Positions 42,431 to 51,654 of a stretch of DNA of 64,000 nt are shown here, piece after piece. The translations under genes and the position numbers were made by a program. Source of the stretch: CF-13 sp036782775 (GTDB lineage: Bacteria > Chloroflexota > Dormibacteria > CF-121); contig DAIPYJ010000009.1 in the NCBI GenBank assembly GCA_036782775.1, positions 1-64,000 of the forward strand, in the 5' to 3' direction. Each line of letters starts with the position of its first letter. The stretch's first letter is position 1. The notes beneath the pieces are model-generated. The model searched no databases, had not been told where the DNA came from, and was given only the letters and a program-made list of their open reading frames with translations.

Positions 42431-42597
42431 TTCTGCTCTTGGCGCCGACTTCGATTTATCGAAAGCGGCGAGACGAGGATTGTCAAGGGTAGTTCGGCGG
42501 ATGTGTCGCGAGCCTCGATCCCTGTACAAAGATGTTACGGGAGCCGCCGGTATAATTACCCGGTCGCGCGCGGCTTCCCCAGGACCTGTGATTCTGA

Positions 42598-44091
42598 TTG
42601 ACTGCTGAAACCGCCACTGTCCGCCTTTCCTACATCGTCAACCATGACGTGACGAAGGCGGCGATGCAAAATTTCCAAGCTCGCACGGGCATCTCGCTTG
42701 CCGCCGATTCGGCCGACGGCTACCAGATTCCGCCCGGCCTGCCGCAGAACGATTTCTGCTTGCTCATGCAGAACTTCGGCCGCTGCGACATGGTTCCGAA
42801 CGCATCGACGCCACCGAGCGGGGATCAGCCGCAGATTCGGTACGACGGCGCCCAGGTCGGCCATCTCGTGATCCCGATCTGCGACGGGCGCCACCTGCTT
42901 GGCCGGCTGGTCAGCGAGCCGTTCGCGGCAGCGCGCCCCGATTTCGCCAGCGTCTACGAAGTCGCTCGCGCCTTGCCGGTGCATCCGGACAACCTGATGC
43001 GCGCCGTGCAGTCGGTGCCGATCGTTTCGCCGACCGAAGTGATGGAAGCGGCGAACCTGGTGCACACGCTCGTCCAGCACGTCGTCGCTCAAAATTACAA
43101 ACATCTCGATGAGCTGATGGTGCTGCGCGCCTTCGACAGCATCATGACGAACCTCAGCTACGAAGTGCTGAGCGACATGATCCTCAACCTGAGCCGGCAG
43201 TTGCTGCGCGGCGGCGCCTCGCTGCTGCTGCTGCCAAGCAGCGAAGGGAAACGGGAGGAAGCCTATGGCGGGCCTGACCCGGATGGGACTGGCGACCTGC
43301 GGCGGCTGCTGATCGAGATGAGCGATTTCGTGCTGCAGTCGAAGCGCCCGCTGTCGGTGCCCGACGCCTCCCAGAGCCCGTGGACGCAGTACCTCCTGGG
43401 CCGCGATGACGTTCAAGGCTCGGTGACGGTCACGCCCCTGCTGCAGCAGGAGCGCGTTCGTGGCACGCTGGGGGTGTACGCGCCCGATGCGAGCCGCGAT
43501 CCTGAATCGGATCTCCATCTGCTCTCGATGCTGGCGGCGCAAGCCGTCAACAGCCTGGTAATGCTCGAGCGCCTGGTCGCGAGCGAGGAGCAGGCGCTAA
43601 CAGACTCGCTCACCGGGCTGTACAACTATCGCTTCTTCCAGGAAAGCCTGCAGCGTGAGCTGAGTCGGGCCTCGCGCAGCAGGGCGCCCTTGTCCCTGAT
43701 CGTGCTCGACCTCGACAACTTCAAGGTCATCAACGACACGCACACGCATGTCGTCGGCGACCGAGTGCTGCGTCACCTGGCCGACCTGATCCAGCGCCAC
43801 AGCCGCAAGGCGAACGTCGTCGTCCGCTATGGCGGCGACGAATTCTGCATCATCGTCCCCGAAGGCGACCTGGATACCGCCCGCGCGGTCGCGGAACGCG
43901 TGCTGGCGGAGATTCGCAACAGTCCCTACGCGGACGAGGCGCACGGCATCCCGCCGCTGGCGCTGTCGGTCAGCGCTGGGGTCACTGCCTACCGGCCGGA
44001 AGAAGACAACGCCTTCTCCTTCTTCAAGCGCGCCGACGAAAACCTGTTGACCGCGAAGCGCAGTGGCAAAGATCGGGTCGTCGCCGAGTAG
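42598..44091 (+). CDS. Diguanylate cyclase (PocR-like and GAF sensor, GGDEF)
   Basis: 497 residues. The N-terminal 130 resemble a PocR-type ligand-binding domain (FCLLMQNFGRCDMV, GHLVIPICDGRHLLGRLVSEP). A GAF-like region follows (about 185-335), then a GGDEF domain with SLTGLYNYRFFQESL, LIVLDLDNFKVIND and RYGGDEFCIIVPEGD; the catalytic motif is intact, and the RxxD inhibitory site is not obvious. Makes cyclic-di-GMP. The start is TTG 42598; no better start lies upstream in frame. Confidence 0.87.
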   Translation: MTAETATVRLSYIVNHDVTKAAMQNFQARTGISLAADSADGYQIPPGLPQNDFCLLMQNFGRCDMVPNASTPPSGDQPQIRYDGAQVGHLVIPICDGRHLLGRLVSEPFAAARPDFASVYEVARALPVHPDNLMRAVQSVPIVSPTEVMEAANLVHTLVQHVVAQNYKHLDELMVLRAFDSIMTNLSYEVLSDMILNLSRQLLRGGASLLLLPSSEGKREEAYGGPDPDGTGDLRRLLIEMSDFVLQSKRPLSVPDASQSPWTQYLLGRDDVQGSVTVTPLLQQERVRGTLGVYAPDASRDPESDLHLLSMLAAQAVNSLVMLERLVASEEQALTDSLTGLYNYRFFQESLQRELSRASRSRAPLSLIVLDLDNFKVINDTHTHVVGDRVLRHLADLIQRHSRKANVVVRYGGDEFCIIVPEGDLDTARAVAERVLAEIRNSPYADEAHGIPPLALSVSAGVTAYRPEEDNAFSFFKRADENLLTAKRSGKDRVVAE

Positions 44092-44096
44092 CCCTT

Positions 44097-44504
44097 TTGA
44101 TACCGTCCCCCAAGCCTGTCGACGCCATCACCCTATTCGTCGAGGACCTCACCGAAGTGAAGCGTTTCTACCAGGAAGTGTTTGGGCTGCCGGTTGTCTT
44201 CGAGGATGCCAATTCGGCAGTCTTTAAGTTTCAGAACGTCCTGATCAATCTCCTCAAGAACGAGGCGGCAGTCGAATTGATCGAGCCTGCCCTCGTCGCC
44301 GAGCGCGAGACCGGGTCGCGTTTCCAACTGACGATTCCGGTGGATGACGTCGATCAGATTTGCGGGCGGCTAAAGTCCAGCGGCATCGATCTGGTGAATG
44401 GTCCGATGAACCGGCCGTGGGGTATCCGCACCGCTGCCTTCAAAGATCCGGGCGGCCATATTTGGGAAATCGCTCAGCCGCTTGAGAAGGCGGCCGGCGG
44501 CTAG
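44097..44504 (+). CDS. VOC-superfamily (glyoxalase/dioxygenase fold) protein
   Basis: 135 residues from TTG 44097. ITLFVEDLTEVKRFYQEVFG and the later DPGGHIWEIAQPL are the two half-site signatures of the vicinal-oxygen-chelate fold; the final Glu is a probable metal ligand. Five bases after the GGDEF gene stop, so co-transcribed. Activity unknown. Confidence 0.8.
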   Translation: MIPSPKPVDAITLFVEDLTEVKRFYQEVFGLPVVFEDANSAVFKFQNVLINLLKNEAAVELIEPALVAERETGSRFQLTIPVDDVDQICGRLKSSGIDLVNGPMNRPWGIRTAAFKDPGGHIWEIAQPLEKAAGG

Positions 44505-44521
44505 CGCTGGATGCTGGCGGC

Positions 44522-44794
44522 CTACCGGCGGCGGTAGGGACGTCCGAGTATTCGCCGAAGAAACCAGGGCAAGGCGGCGGCCATCAGTGGCTGGCGGAGA
44601 AACAGCAGGATCTGATCGACCTTCGGCCCGATCTCGGCGGCGGTGTGCTCCAACTGGAAGCCGTGCTCGTTGAGTTGAGCAAACAGCCGCTCGAGCTCGA
44701 GCGCCTCCTCGGCAGCGTAGGCCGACAGCTCGAACGCGCGTCGCGAGGCTCGTCGATACGCGCGCCAGGCACGGACGAAGTTGACGATCAGCAC
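44522..44794 (-). CDS. Small membrane-anchored helical protein, start uncertain
   Basis: 90 residues from GTG 44794; the reading frame extends upstream to about 44845 through a clear membrane helix (ALAAVAVVLFGVGLIVLIVN) that the GTG start would truncate. No ATG, GTG or TTG precedes that helix in frame, and it abuts the gyrA stop. The rest is an amphipathic helical region (EEALELERLFAQLNEHGFQL) and a basic end. No family recognised. Confidence 0.55.
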   Translation of the reverse strand: MLIVNFVRAWRAYRRASRRAFELSAYAAEEALELERLFAQLNEHGFQLEHTAAEIGPKVDQILLFLRQPLMAAALPWFLRRILGRPYRRR

Positions 44795-44838
44795 GATCAG
44801 GCCGACGCCGAAAAGAACGACGGCGACGGCAGCGAGCG

Positions 44839-47289
44839 CTACTCCTCGGCCTCCTCCGTGCTGCCGACGCCGGCAATCGTCGCCACCGTGTCGCCCTCTT
44901 CGAGGCGCATGATGATGACGCCCTGCGTCTGCCGGCCGGCGATGCGGATGTTCTCGATCGGCGTCCGGATCACCTGGCCGCCTTCGGAAATAACGATCAG
45001 TTGCTCCTCCTCCGGATTGACGACGACGCGCATGCCGACCAGCGGCCCGGTGCGGTCGGTTATCGCCATCGTATAAACGCCCTGGCCGCCGCGCGAATGC
45101 GCTGGATACTCGTCGATCGGAGTCAGCTTGCCGTAACCGCGGGCCGAGACCACCAGGAGGTATGCCTTCTTTCGGACAATGTCGAAGCCCGCAACCTGCG
45201 CCTGCGCTCGCAATGTAATGCCTCGGACGCCGGTCGTGTCGCGGCCCATGGGACGAACCTGCTTCTCATTGAAGCGGATCGCCTTGCCGTCGGTCGTGGC
45301 GATGATGAGCTCATCTGAACCGGCGCTCAGCTTGACCCAGTTCAGCTCGTCCCCCTCGGCAAGATTGATGGCGATCAGGCCATTCCGGCGGACCTGGCTG
45401 TAGAGACGCGCTGGTGTCTTCTTGATGGTGCCCTGCTTCGTGACCATCACCAGGTAGCGGTCTTCGGCCCAGTCGGTGATACCGATCACCGCGGTGATCT
45501 TGTCCTTGGGATCGATGTCGATCAGGTTGGCGACCGGTAATCCCTTGGCCGACCGGTTGACATCGGGGATCTCGTGGACTCGCAGCCGGAAGACCGAACC
45601 GTGGTTGGTGAAGAAGAGCATGTCCGAATGCGTCGAGGCCACCGCCAGGTGCTCGACGAAGTCGGACTCGACCCGGGCCGCCCCGAGGACACCCTTACCA
45701 CCGCGGCGCTGCGGCCGGTAGGTGGTCGCGGGAACGCGCTTGACGTAACCGCGGTGGGTCAGGGTGACGACCACGTCTTCCTTGGGGACGAGATCCTCCT
45801 CGTTCAGCTCGATCGATCCCTGGAAGTCCAGGGTGGTCCGGCGGGCGTCGCCGTACTTCTTCTTGAGGTCGGCGAGCTCGTCCTTGATCAGCAACATGAT
45901 CTTGGCCTCATGGGCGAGCAGGTCTTCGAGGTAGGCGATGCGCTTGATGACCTCCTCGTATTCCTCCATGATCTTGTTGCGTTCGAGCCGGGTTAGACGC
46001 CCAAGCCGCATGTCGACGATCGCTTTCGACTGCCGCTCGGAAAGCTTGAAGCGCTCCTGGAGGCGCTCCTGGGCCGTCTTCTCGTCCTGCGACTCCCGGA
46101 TGGTCTTGATAACCGCGTCGAGGTTGTCGAGCGCGATCTTGAGCCCTTCGAGGAGATGGGCGCGGTCGCGCGCTCGCTCGAGCTCGTAACGGGTGCGGCG
46201 GGTCAGGACCTGGCGGCGATGGTCGATGTGGTGTTGGAGCAGCGCCTTGAGGTTGAGAACGACCGGACGGCCGTCGACCAGGGCGAGGGAGATCACGCCG
46301 AAGGTGGTTTGCAACGCTGTGTGCTTGTAGAGATTGTTGAGCACGGTGAGGGCGCGGGCATCGCGCTTGAGCTCGATGACGATCCGCATCCCATGGCGGT
46401 CCGATTCGTCATTGAGGTCGGCGATGCCTTCCAGCTTCCGCTCGTTCGACAGCTCGGCGATGCGCTGCACCAGCGTCGACTTGTTGACCATGTACGGAAT
46501 CTCGGTGATGATGATCCGCTCGCGGCCGTTCTTGGCCTCCTCAAAAGTGTGGCGAGCTCGGACGATCAAGCGGCCATGGCCAGTCCCGTAGGCGGCCGCG
46601 ATGCCCTCATTGCCGATGATGATGCCGCCGGTCGGGAAGTCCGGGCCTCTGACGATCTTCATCAAGTCTTCGGTGGTCGCATCGGGATGATCGATCAAGT
46701 AGATCTCCCCGTCACAGACCTCGGCGAGGTTGTGCGGCGGAATGTTGGTCGTCATGCCGACGGCGATGCCCGACGAGCCGTTCACCATCAAGTTGGGCAG
46801 TCTGGAGGGGAGCACCGAAGGCTCGGTCTTGGTCGCCGAGTAGTTGTCGACGAAATCGACGGTGTCTTTTTCCAGGTCGACCAGCATCTCGGCCGCGATG
46901 CCGGCCAGTCGCGCCTCGGTGTACCGGTAGGCGGCGGCTGAGTCGCCATCGATCGAGCCGAAGTTGCCCTGGCCATCGACGAGCGGATAACGCAGTGAAA
47001 AGTCCTGCGCCATGCGAACCAGCGTGTCGTAGACGGCGGCCTCGCCGTGTGGGTGATAACTCTTGATGACCTCGCCGACGATGGCGGCACACTTCTGGTA
47101 GCGCGCGCCGGGCGTCATGCCCTGCTCCTGCATGGCGAAGAGGATCCGGCGATGCACCGGCTTGAGACCGTCGCGCACATCGGGCAGCGCCCGGCTGACG
47201 ATGACGCTCATCGCGTAGTCCATGTAGCTCGAGCGCATCTCGCTTTCGAGCTGCAGGGGCAGGACGGTTCCGATGTTCAACGGTTCCAT
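44839..47289 (-). CDS. gyrA: DNA gyrase subunit A
   Basis: 816 residues. The catalytic tyrosine is Y123 in AAYRYTEARL; the GyrA box is QRRGGKG, followed by the six-bladed C-terminal wrapping domain. In the quinolone pocket HPHGEAAVYD replaces the E. coli HPHGDSAVYD: Glu for D82 and Ala for S83, with D87 retained. Cuts and rejoins DNA in gyrase. It lies downstream of gyrB, separated from it by plsX and fabF. Confidence 0.97.
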   Translation of the reverse strand: MEPLNIGTVLPLQLESEMRSSYMDYAMSVIVSRALPDVRDGLKPVHRRILFAMQEQGMTPGARYQKCAAIVGEVIKSYHPHGEAAVYDTLVRMAQDFSLRYPLVDGQGNFGSIDGDSAAAYRYTEARLAGIAAEMLVDLEKDTVDFVDNYSATKTEPSVLPSRLPNLMVNGSSGIAVGMTTNIPPHNLAEVCDGEIYLIDHPDATTEDLMKIVRGPDFPTGGIIIGNEGIAAAYGTGHGRLIVRARHTFEEAKNGRERIIITEIPYMVNKSTLVQRIAELSNERKLEGIADLNDESDRHGMRIVIELKRDARALTVLNNLYKHTALQTTFGVISLALVDGRPVVLNLKALLQHHIDHRRQVLTRRTRYELERARDRAHLLEGLKIALDNLDAVIKTIRESQDEKTAQERLQERFKLSERQSKAIVDMRLGRLTRLERNKIMEEYEEVIKRIAYLEDLLAHEAKIMLLIKDELADLKKKYGDARRTTLDFQGSIELNEEDLVPKEDVVVTLTHRGYVKRVPATTYRPQRRGGKGVLGAARVESDFVEHLAVASTHSDMLFFTNHGSVFRLRVHEIPDVNRSAKGLPVANLIDIDPKDKITAVIGITDWAEDRYLVMVTKQGTIKKTPARLYSQVRRNGLIAINLAEGDELNWVKLSAGSDELIIATTDGKAIRFNEKQVRPMGRDTTGVRGITLRAQAQVAGFDIVRKKAYLLVVSARGYGKLTPIDEYPAHSRGGQGVYTMAITDRTGPLVGMRVVVNPEEEQLIVISEGGQVIRTPIENIRIAGRQTQGVIIMRLEEGDTVATIAGVGSTEEAEE

Positions 47290-47316
47290 GCAGACCTCTA
47301 GTGGGAAAGGTTGTTG

Positions 47317-48591
47317 CTAGTTGTTGTCAAAGCGCTTCAAGACGATGCAGGCATTCTGGCCGCCAAAACCAAAGGAGTTGGACATGGCGTGGGTGATCTC
47401 ATGGCGGCGCGATTCATTCGGCACGTAGTCCAGGTCGCAGTCAGGATCCGGGTGCTCGAGATTGATCGTCGGATGCACCATTCCCTGGTTGATCGAGAGG
47501 ATGGTCGCGATCGCTTCCACTGCGCCGGCCGCGCCGAGCAGGTGGCCGATCATCGACTTGGTGCTCGAGATCGGGATCTGCTTGGCGCGATCGCCCATCA
47601 CACGCTTGATCGCTGCCGTCTCAGACTTGTCGTTCAGCTGCGTCGAGGTGCCATGGGCGTTGATGTAATCGATCTGGTCTGGCGTGATGTGCGCGTCCTG
47701 GAGCGCCTTGGCCATCGCCCGGGCCGGGCCATCGCCATTCTCTTCCGGCATGACGATGTGAAAGGCATCGTCGGTGACAGCAAAGCCCACGATCTCGGCG
47801 AAGACGTCGGCGCCGCGAGCCTGAGCGTGCTCCAGGGTCTCCAGCACCAGCATGCCGGCTCCTTCTCCGGGAACGAAGCCGTCACGCTCCGCGTCGAACG
47901 GCCGGCTGGCCTTGATCGGATCCTCGTAATAGGTTGAGAGAACGGTCATGGCCGCAAAAGAGGCCAGGCCAAAACGACAGAGGTTCGCCTCGGCGCCGCC
48001 GGCGAGCATCACGTCGGCGTCACCGCGCTGCAGCACGCGGTAAGCGTTCCCCAACGCCTGGGTCGAGGCGGCACAGGCGGTCGTGTCCGTGTTGTTGGGC
48101 CCTTCGAGACCGAACTGGATCGCAATCTGGCATGACGCCATGTTGGGGATCACGCGGGGCACGAAAAAGGGCGAGATGCGATCCGGACCGCGCTCGCCGC
48201 GCAAGGCGAAAGCTTCGATCTCCTCCGAAATCTCCTTGAAGCCGCCGATCCCGGTGCCAAGCTCGCAGCCGATCCGGGTGCGATCCTCTTTCTGGAGGTC
48301 GAGTCCGGACTGCTCGATCGCCATCCTGGCGGCGGCGACGCCGACCTGGCTGAAGCGGGCCATCCGCTTGGCTTCCTTGAAGTCCATGAACTTCTTGGCC
48401 TCGAAGTTTTTGAGCTCGCCGACGACCTTGACCGGCAGATCGGAGACATCGACCGACGTGGCGATGCCCAACCCCGACCGACCCTCGATCAAGCTGTCCC
48501 AGAACTCGGCCAGATTGTTGCCGTTGGGGGCAAGCACGCCCATGCCGGTGACCACGACACGATGTTCCGGGCGCTCCCCATTCCGCGCCAT
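47317..48591 (-). CDS. fabF: 3-oxoacyl-[ACP] synthase II (copy 3)
   Basis: 424 residues from ATG 48591 (MARNGERPEHRVVVTGMGV). Triad intact: TTACAASTQALGN, NAHGTSTQLND and GHLLGAAGAVEA. Third FabF paralogue in the window, 10 bases downstream of plsX, a normal partner in lipid operons. Co-transcribed with gyrB-plsX and gyrA by spacing. Confidence 0.93.
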   Translation of the reverse strand: MARNGERPEHRVVVTGMGVLAPNGNNLAEFWDSLIEGRSGLGIATSVDVSDLPVKVVGELKNFEAKKFMDFKEAKRMARFSQVGVAAARMAIEQSGLDLQKEDRTRIGCELGTGIGGFKEISEEIEAFALRGERGPDRISPFFVPRVIPNMASCQIAIQFGLEGPNNTDTTACAASTQALGNAYRVLQRGDADVMLAGGAEANLCRFGLASFAAMTVLSTYYEDPIKASRPFDAERDGFVPGEGAGMLVLETLEHAQARGADVFAEIVGFAVTDDAFHIVMPEENGDGPARAMAKALQDAHITPDQIDYINAHGTSTQLNDKSETAAIKRVMGDRAKQIPISSTKSMIGHLLGAAGAVEAIATILSINQGMVHPTINLEHPDPDCDLDYVPNESRRHEITHAMSNSFGFGGQNACIVLKRFDNN

Positions 48592-48601
48592 TGGCTCAAT
48601 G

Positions 48602-49630
48602 TTACGGGTTACCTTTGCCGCTGTCCGGGACGGCTGAGGCCGATGCCGAAGCAAACGCGGAGATGAAGGTGGCGATCATCTGGCGATCGACCGCATCCCT
48701 GGCGACCCGAATCGCACTCCGTATGGCTCGCGCGTCAGAGCGGCCATGGGCGATAACGGTAACGCCGTTGACGCCAAGCAGGGGCCAGCCGCCCAGTTCG
48801 CGCCAGTCGTATTTCTTGCGGAGCGCCTGGAGGCTCGGCCGCACCAGCATGCCGCCGGCGGCGGCAATGGGGTTGCTGGTCAGCGCAGCGCGGATGGCGC
48901 GGAAGAGCAGTTCAGCGGCGCCCTCGGCCGTTTTGACAAGAACGTTGCCGGTGAAGCCGTCGCAGACGACGACGTCGGCCTTCCCCTTGAAGACGTCATT
49001 GCCTTCGATGTTGCCGACGAAGTTGATGTTGGTGGCCTGGCGGAGGAGTGGCTCGGTCGCCTGCACGAGCTGGTTGCCCTTGCCGGCTTCCTCGCCATTG
49101 CTCAAGAGTCCGACCCTGGGTGAGCTGACGCTCAACAGGCGCTCGGCATAGATGGTGCCCATGCGGGCGAACTGGACCAGGTATTCAGGGCGGGCATCGG
49201 TGTTGGCTCCCGCATCGAGCAGCAAGCAGCGCCCGCTCGAGGTAGGAATCACCGCACCGATCGCCGGCCGCTCCACGCCGGAAATGCGACGCAAGCCGAA
49301 GAGGGCACCCGCCATCACCGCGCCGCTGTTGCCGGCGCTGACGAAGGCGGCGGCCCGACCGTCCTCGACCATCGCGATGCCGCGGACGATCGAAGAATTT
49401 TTCTTGCCTCGGACAGCGTTGGCGGGGTGCTCATTCATAGCGATCACTTCGGGCGCGTCTTCGATCTGCGCCCAGTTGCCGGCACCAGCGGCTTTGAGAG
49501 CGACGTCGACCTTGTCTTTCTGGCCGATGAAGATCACCTCGACGCCAAGCTGGCGGTGCGCCTGCACCCCACCGGCAACCACCTGTTCGGGCGCGAAATC
49601 TCCGCCCATCGCATCGAGCGCGATCTTCAC
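48602..49630 (-). CDS. plsX: Phosphate acyltransferase
   Basis: 342 residues from GTG 49630 (VKIALDAMGGDFAPE), with AGGG just upstream. VSAGNSGAVMAGALF, LLLDAGANTDARPEYL and GNIEGNDVFKGKADVVVCDGFTGNV are the PlsX signatures. Converts acyl-ACP to acyl-phosphate for phospholipid synthesis. The C-terminus ends in an Ala/Ser-rich tail (FASASASAVPDSG) beyond the usual fold. Confidence 0.94.
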   Translation of the reverse strand: MKIALDAMGGDFAPEQVVAGGVQAHRQLGVEVIFIGQKDKVDVALKAAGAGNWAQIEDAPEVIAMNEHPANAVRGKKNSSIVRGIAMVEDGRAAAFVSAGNSGAVMAGALFGLRRISGVERPAIGAVIPTSSGRCLLLDAGANTDARPEYLVQFARMGTIYAERLLSVSSPRVGLLSNGEEAGKGNQLVQATEPLLRQATNINFVGNIEGNDVFKGKADVVVCDGFTGNVLVKTAEGAAELLFRAIRAALTSNPIAAAGGMLVRPSLQALRKKYDWRELGGWPLLGVNGVTVIAHGRSDARAIRSAIRVARDAVDRQMIATFISAFASASASAVPDSGKGNP

Positions 49631-49659
49631 GGGACCCTGGGCCGGCGTATTGGGCGTTG

Positions 49660-51576
49660 CTAGATGTCCAGATTGCGCACGGTCTTGGCGTGCGTTTGAA
49701 TGAAGCGCTTGCGAGGATCGACTTCGTTGCCCATCAAGACGTCGAAGATCTTGTCGGCCTCGACGGCGTCCTCGATCTCCACTCGCAGCAGCATGCGGTT
49801 CGCGGGATTCATGGTGGTCTCCCAAAGCTGCTCGGGGTTCATCTCGCCAAGACCCTTGTAGCGCTGCACTTCCGGCTTGCCTTCCATTTGGGCGACCTTT
49901 CGATTCTTCTGCTCTTCGGTATAGGCGTAGCTCACTTGCTTGCCGCGCGTGATCTTGTACAGAGGTGGTTGCGCGACAAAGAGGTACTTCTCACTGATGA
50001 TTTGCGGCATGTACCGGAAGAAGAAGGTCAACAACAGGGTGCGAATGTGCGAACCATCGACGTCAGCGTCGGTCATAATCGTCACTCGGTGATACCTTAA
50101 TTTCAGAATATCGAACTTTTCGCCGACACCCGTGCCAAGCGCGGTGATCAGATTTCGGATCTGCTCTGACGTCAGGATCTTGTCTTCGCGCGCCTTCTCG
50201 ACATTGAGGATCTTGCCGCGCAGCGGCAGGATTGCCTGGAAGCGACGATCGCGCGCCATCTTGGCCGAGCCACCCGCGGAGTCACCTTCGACGAGATAGA
50301 TCTCGGCCAGGCTGGGATCGCGCTCCGAGCAGTCGGCAAGCTTGCCCGGCAGGGTCGATGACTCGAGCAGCGATTTGCGCTGGACTAATTCACGAGCTCG
50401 CTTGGCAGCGTCCCGAGCGCGAGCGGCGACCAAACATTTCTCGATGATCCGCCGGGCGTCTGGTGGATTCTCTTCGAGGTACTGGGTGAACGACTCAGAG
50501 AAGACCGTTTCGACCTGGCCGCGGATCTCCGAGTTGCCCAGCTTGGTCTTCGTTTGCCCTTCGAACTGCGGCTCGCGCACCTTGACGCTGATCACCGCCG
50601 TCAAGCCCTCGCGCACGTCATCACCGGTGAGGTTCGGATCCTGCTCGCGCATCAGGTTTGCCTTGCGCGCGTACTTGTTCAAGACTGACGTCAGCGCGGA
50701 ACGAAACCCGGTGACGTGGCTGCCGCCCTCGACGGTGTTGATGTCGTTGGCGAAGGCAAGCACGTTCTCGGTGAAGCCCTGGTTGTACTGCAGCGCGATT
50801 TCCACCGTATTGCCCTCGATCTCGCGCTCGACGTGCAGCGGCCGGAGGTTCACCCAGCCCTTGTCGCGATTGAGGTACTTGACGAAGGCGCTGATGCCGC
50901 CTTCGAAGTAAAAGGAGTACTCGAGGTCGATGCGATCGTCCTTGAGGACGATCGTCAAGCCCTTGTTGAGGAAGGCCAGCTCGCGCAGGCGGTGGGAGAC
51001 GATGTCCCACTGGAAGCCGAGCTCTTCGAAGATCTGCCCATCGGCCCAGAAGCGGATGTAGGTCCCCGTGGTGTCCGCCTTGCCGCTGACCTTCACGGCG
51101 GCAATGGGCGCGCCGCGACGGTATTCCTGGAAGTGTTGCTTGCCGTGACGCATCACGGTGACCTGCAGCTTTTCCGAAAGCGCGTTGACGACGGAGAGCC
51201 CGACGCCGTGCAGACCGCCGGATACTTTGTAGCCGCCACCGCCGAATTTGCCACCGGCATGCAGCTTGGTCATGACGACCTCGAGCGCCGATTTGCCGCC
51301 CTGGTCCTTCATGATGTCGACCGGGATCCCGCGGCCGTTGTCAGCCACGGACGCCGATCCGTCGGTGTGGAGGGTTACCTCGATTCGAGTGCAGAAACCG
51401 GCGAGCGCTTCGTCAACCGAGTTATCGACCAGCTCATTGATGAGGTGATGCAGGCCCCGGTTGTCGGTTGACCCGATGTACATCCCGGGGCGGCGCCTGA
51501 CTGGCTCCAATCCCTCCAAAACCTGGATGGCTTTGGCGTCATAGACAGGCGTCGTTTTTTCTTTGGGATTCAGCAA
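49660..51576 (-). CDS. gyrB: DNA gyrase subunit B
   Basis: 638 residues, the short (non-enterobacterial) form. GHKL ATPase motifs ELVDNSVDEALAG, ADNGRGIPVD and GGLHGVGLSVVNALS; TOPRIM motifs EGDSAGGSA and TDADVDGSHIRTLLL; C-terminal QRYKGLGEMNPEQLWETTM. ATPase subunit of gyrase, driving negative supercoiling. First gene of gyrB-plsX-fabF-gyrA. Confidence 0.97.
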   Translation of the reverse strand: MLNPKEKTTPVYDAKAIQVLEGLEPVRRRPGMYIGSTDNRGLHHLINELVDNSVDEALAGFCTRIEVTLHTDGSASVADNGRGIPVDIMKDQGGKSALEVVMTKLHAGGKFGGGGYKVSGGLHGVGLSVVNALSEKLQVTVMRHGKQHFQEYRRGAPIAAVKVSGKADTTGTYIRFWADGQIFEELGFQWDIVSHRLRELAFLNKGLTIVLKDDRIDLEYSFYFEGGISAFVKYLNRDKGWVNLRPLHVEREIEGNTVEIALQYNQGFTENVLAFANDINTVEGGSHVTGFRSALTSVLNKYARKANLMREQDPNLTGDDVREGLTAVISVKVREPQFEGQTKTKLGNSEIRGQVETVFSESFTQYLEENPPDARRIIEKCLVAARARDAAKRARELVQRKSLLESSTLPGKLADCSERDPSLAEIYLVEGDSAGGSAKMARDRRFQAILPLRGKILNVEKAREDKILTSEQIRNLITALGTGVGEKFDILKLRYHRVTIMTDADVDGSHIRTLLLTFFFRYMPQIISEKYLFVAQPPLYKITRGKQVSYAYTEEQKNRKVAQMEGKPEVQRYKGLGEMNPEQLWETTMNPANRMLLRVEIEDAVEADKIFDVLMGNEVDPRKRFIQTHAKTVRNLDI

Positions 51577-51654
51577 ATCGCGAATTCAAATTATATCGAA
51601 GTGGGGCGCAAAAATTCGTTATCTGCTAGGCCTAATTGGCCGTGGTTTTTGCCG

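Noticed and set aside
49660..51600. Replication origin beside gyrB
   Set aside because: No dnaA, dnaN or recF, no DnaA-box cluster and no AT-rich unwinding stretch was seen there; proximity to oriC stays a guess.
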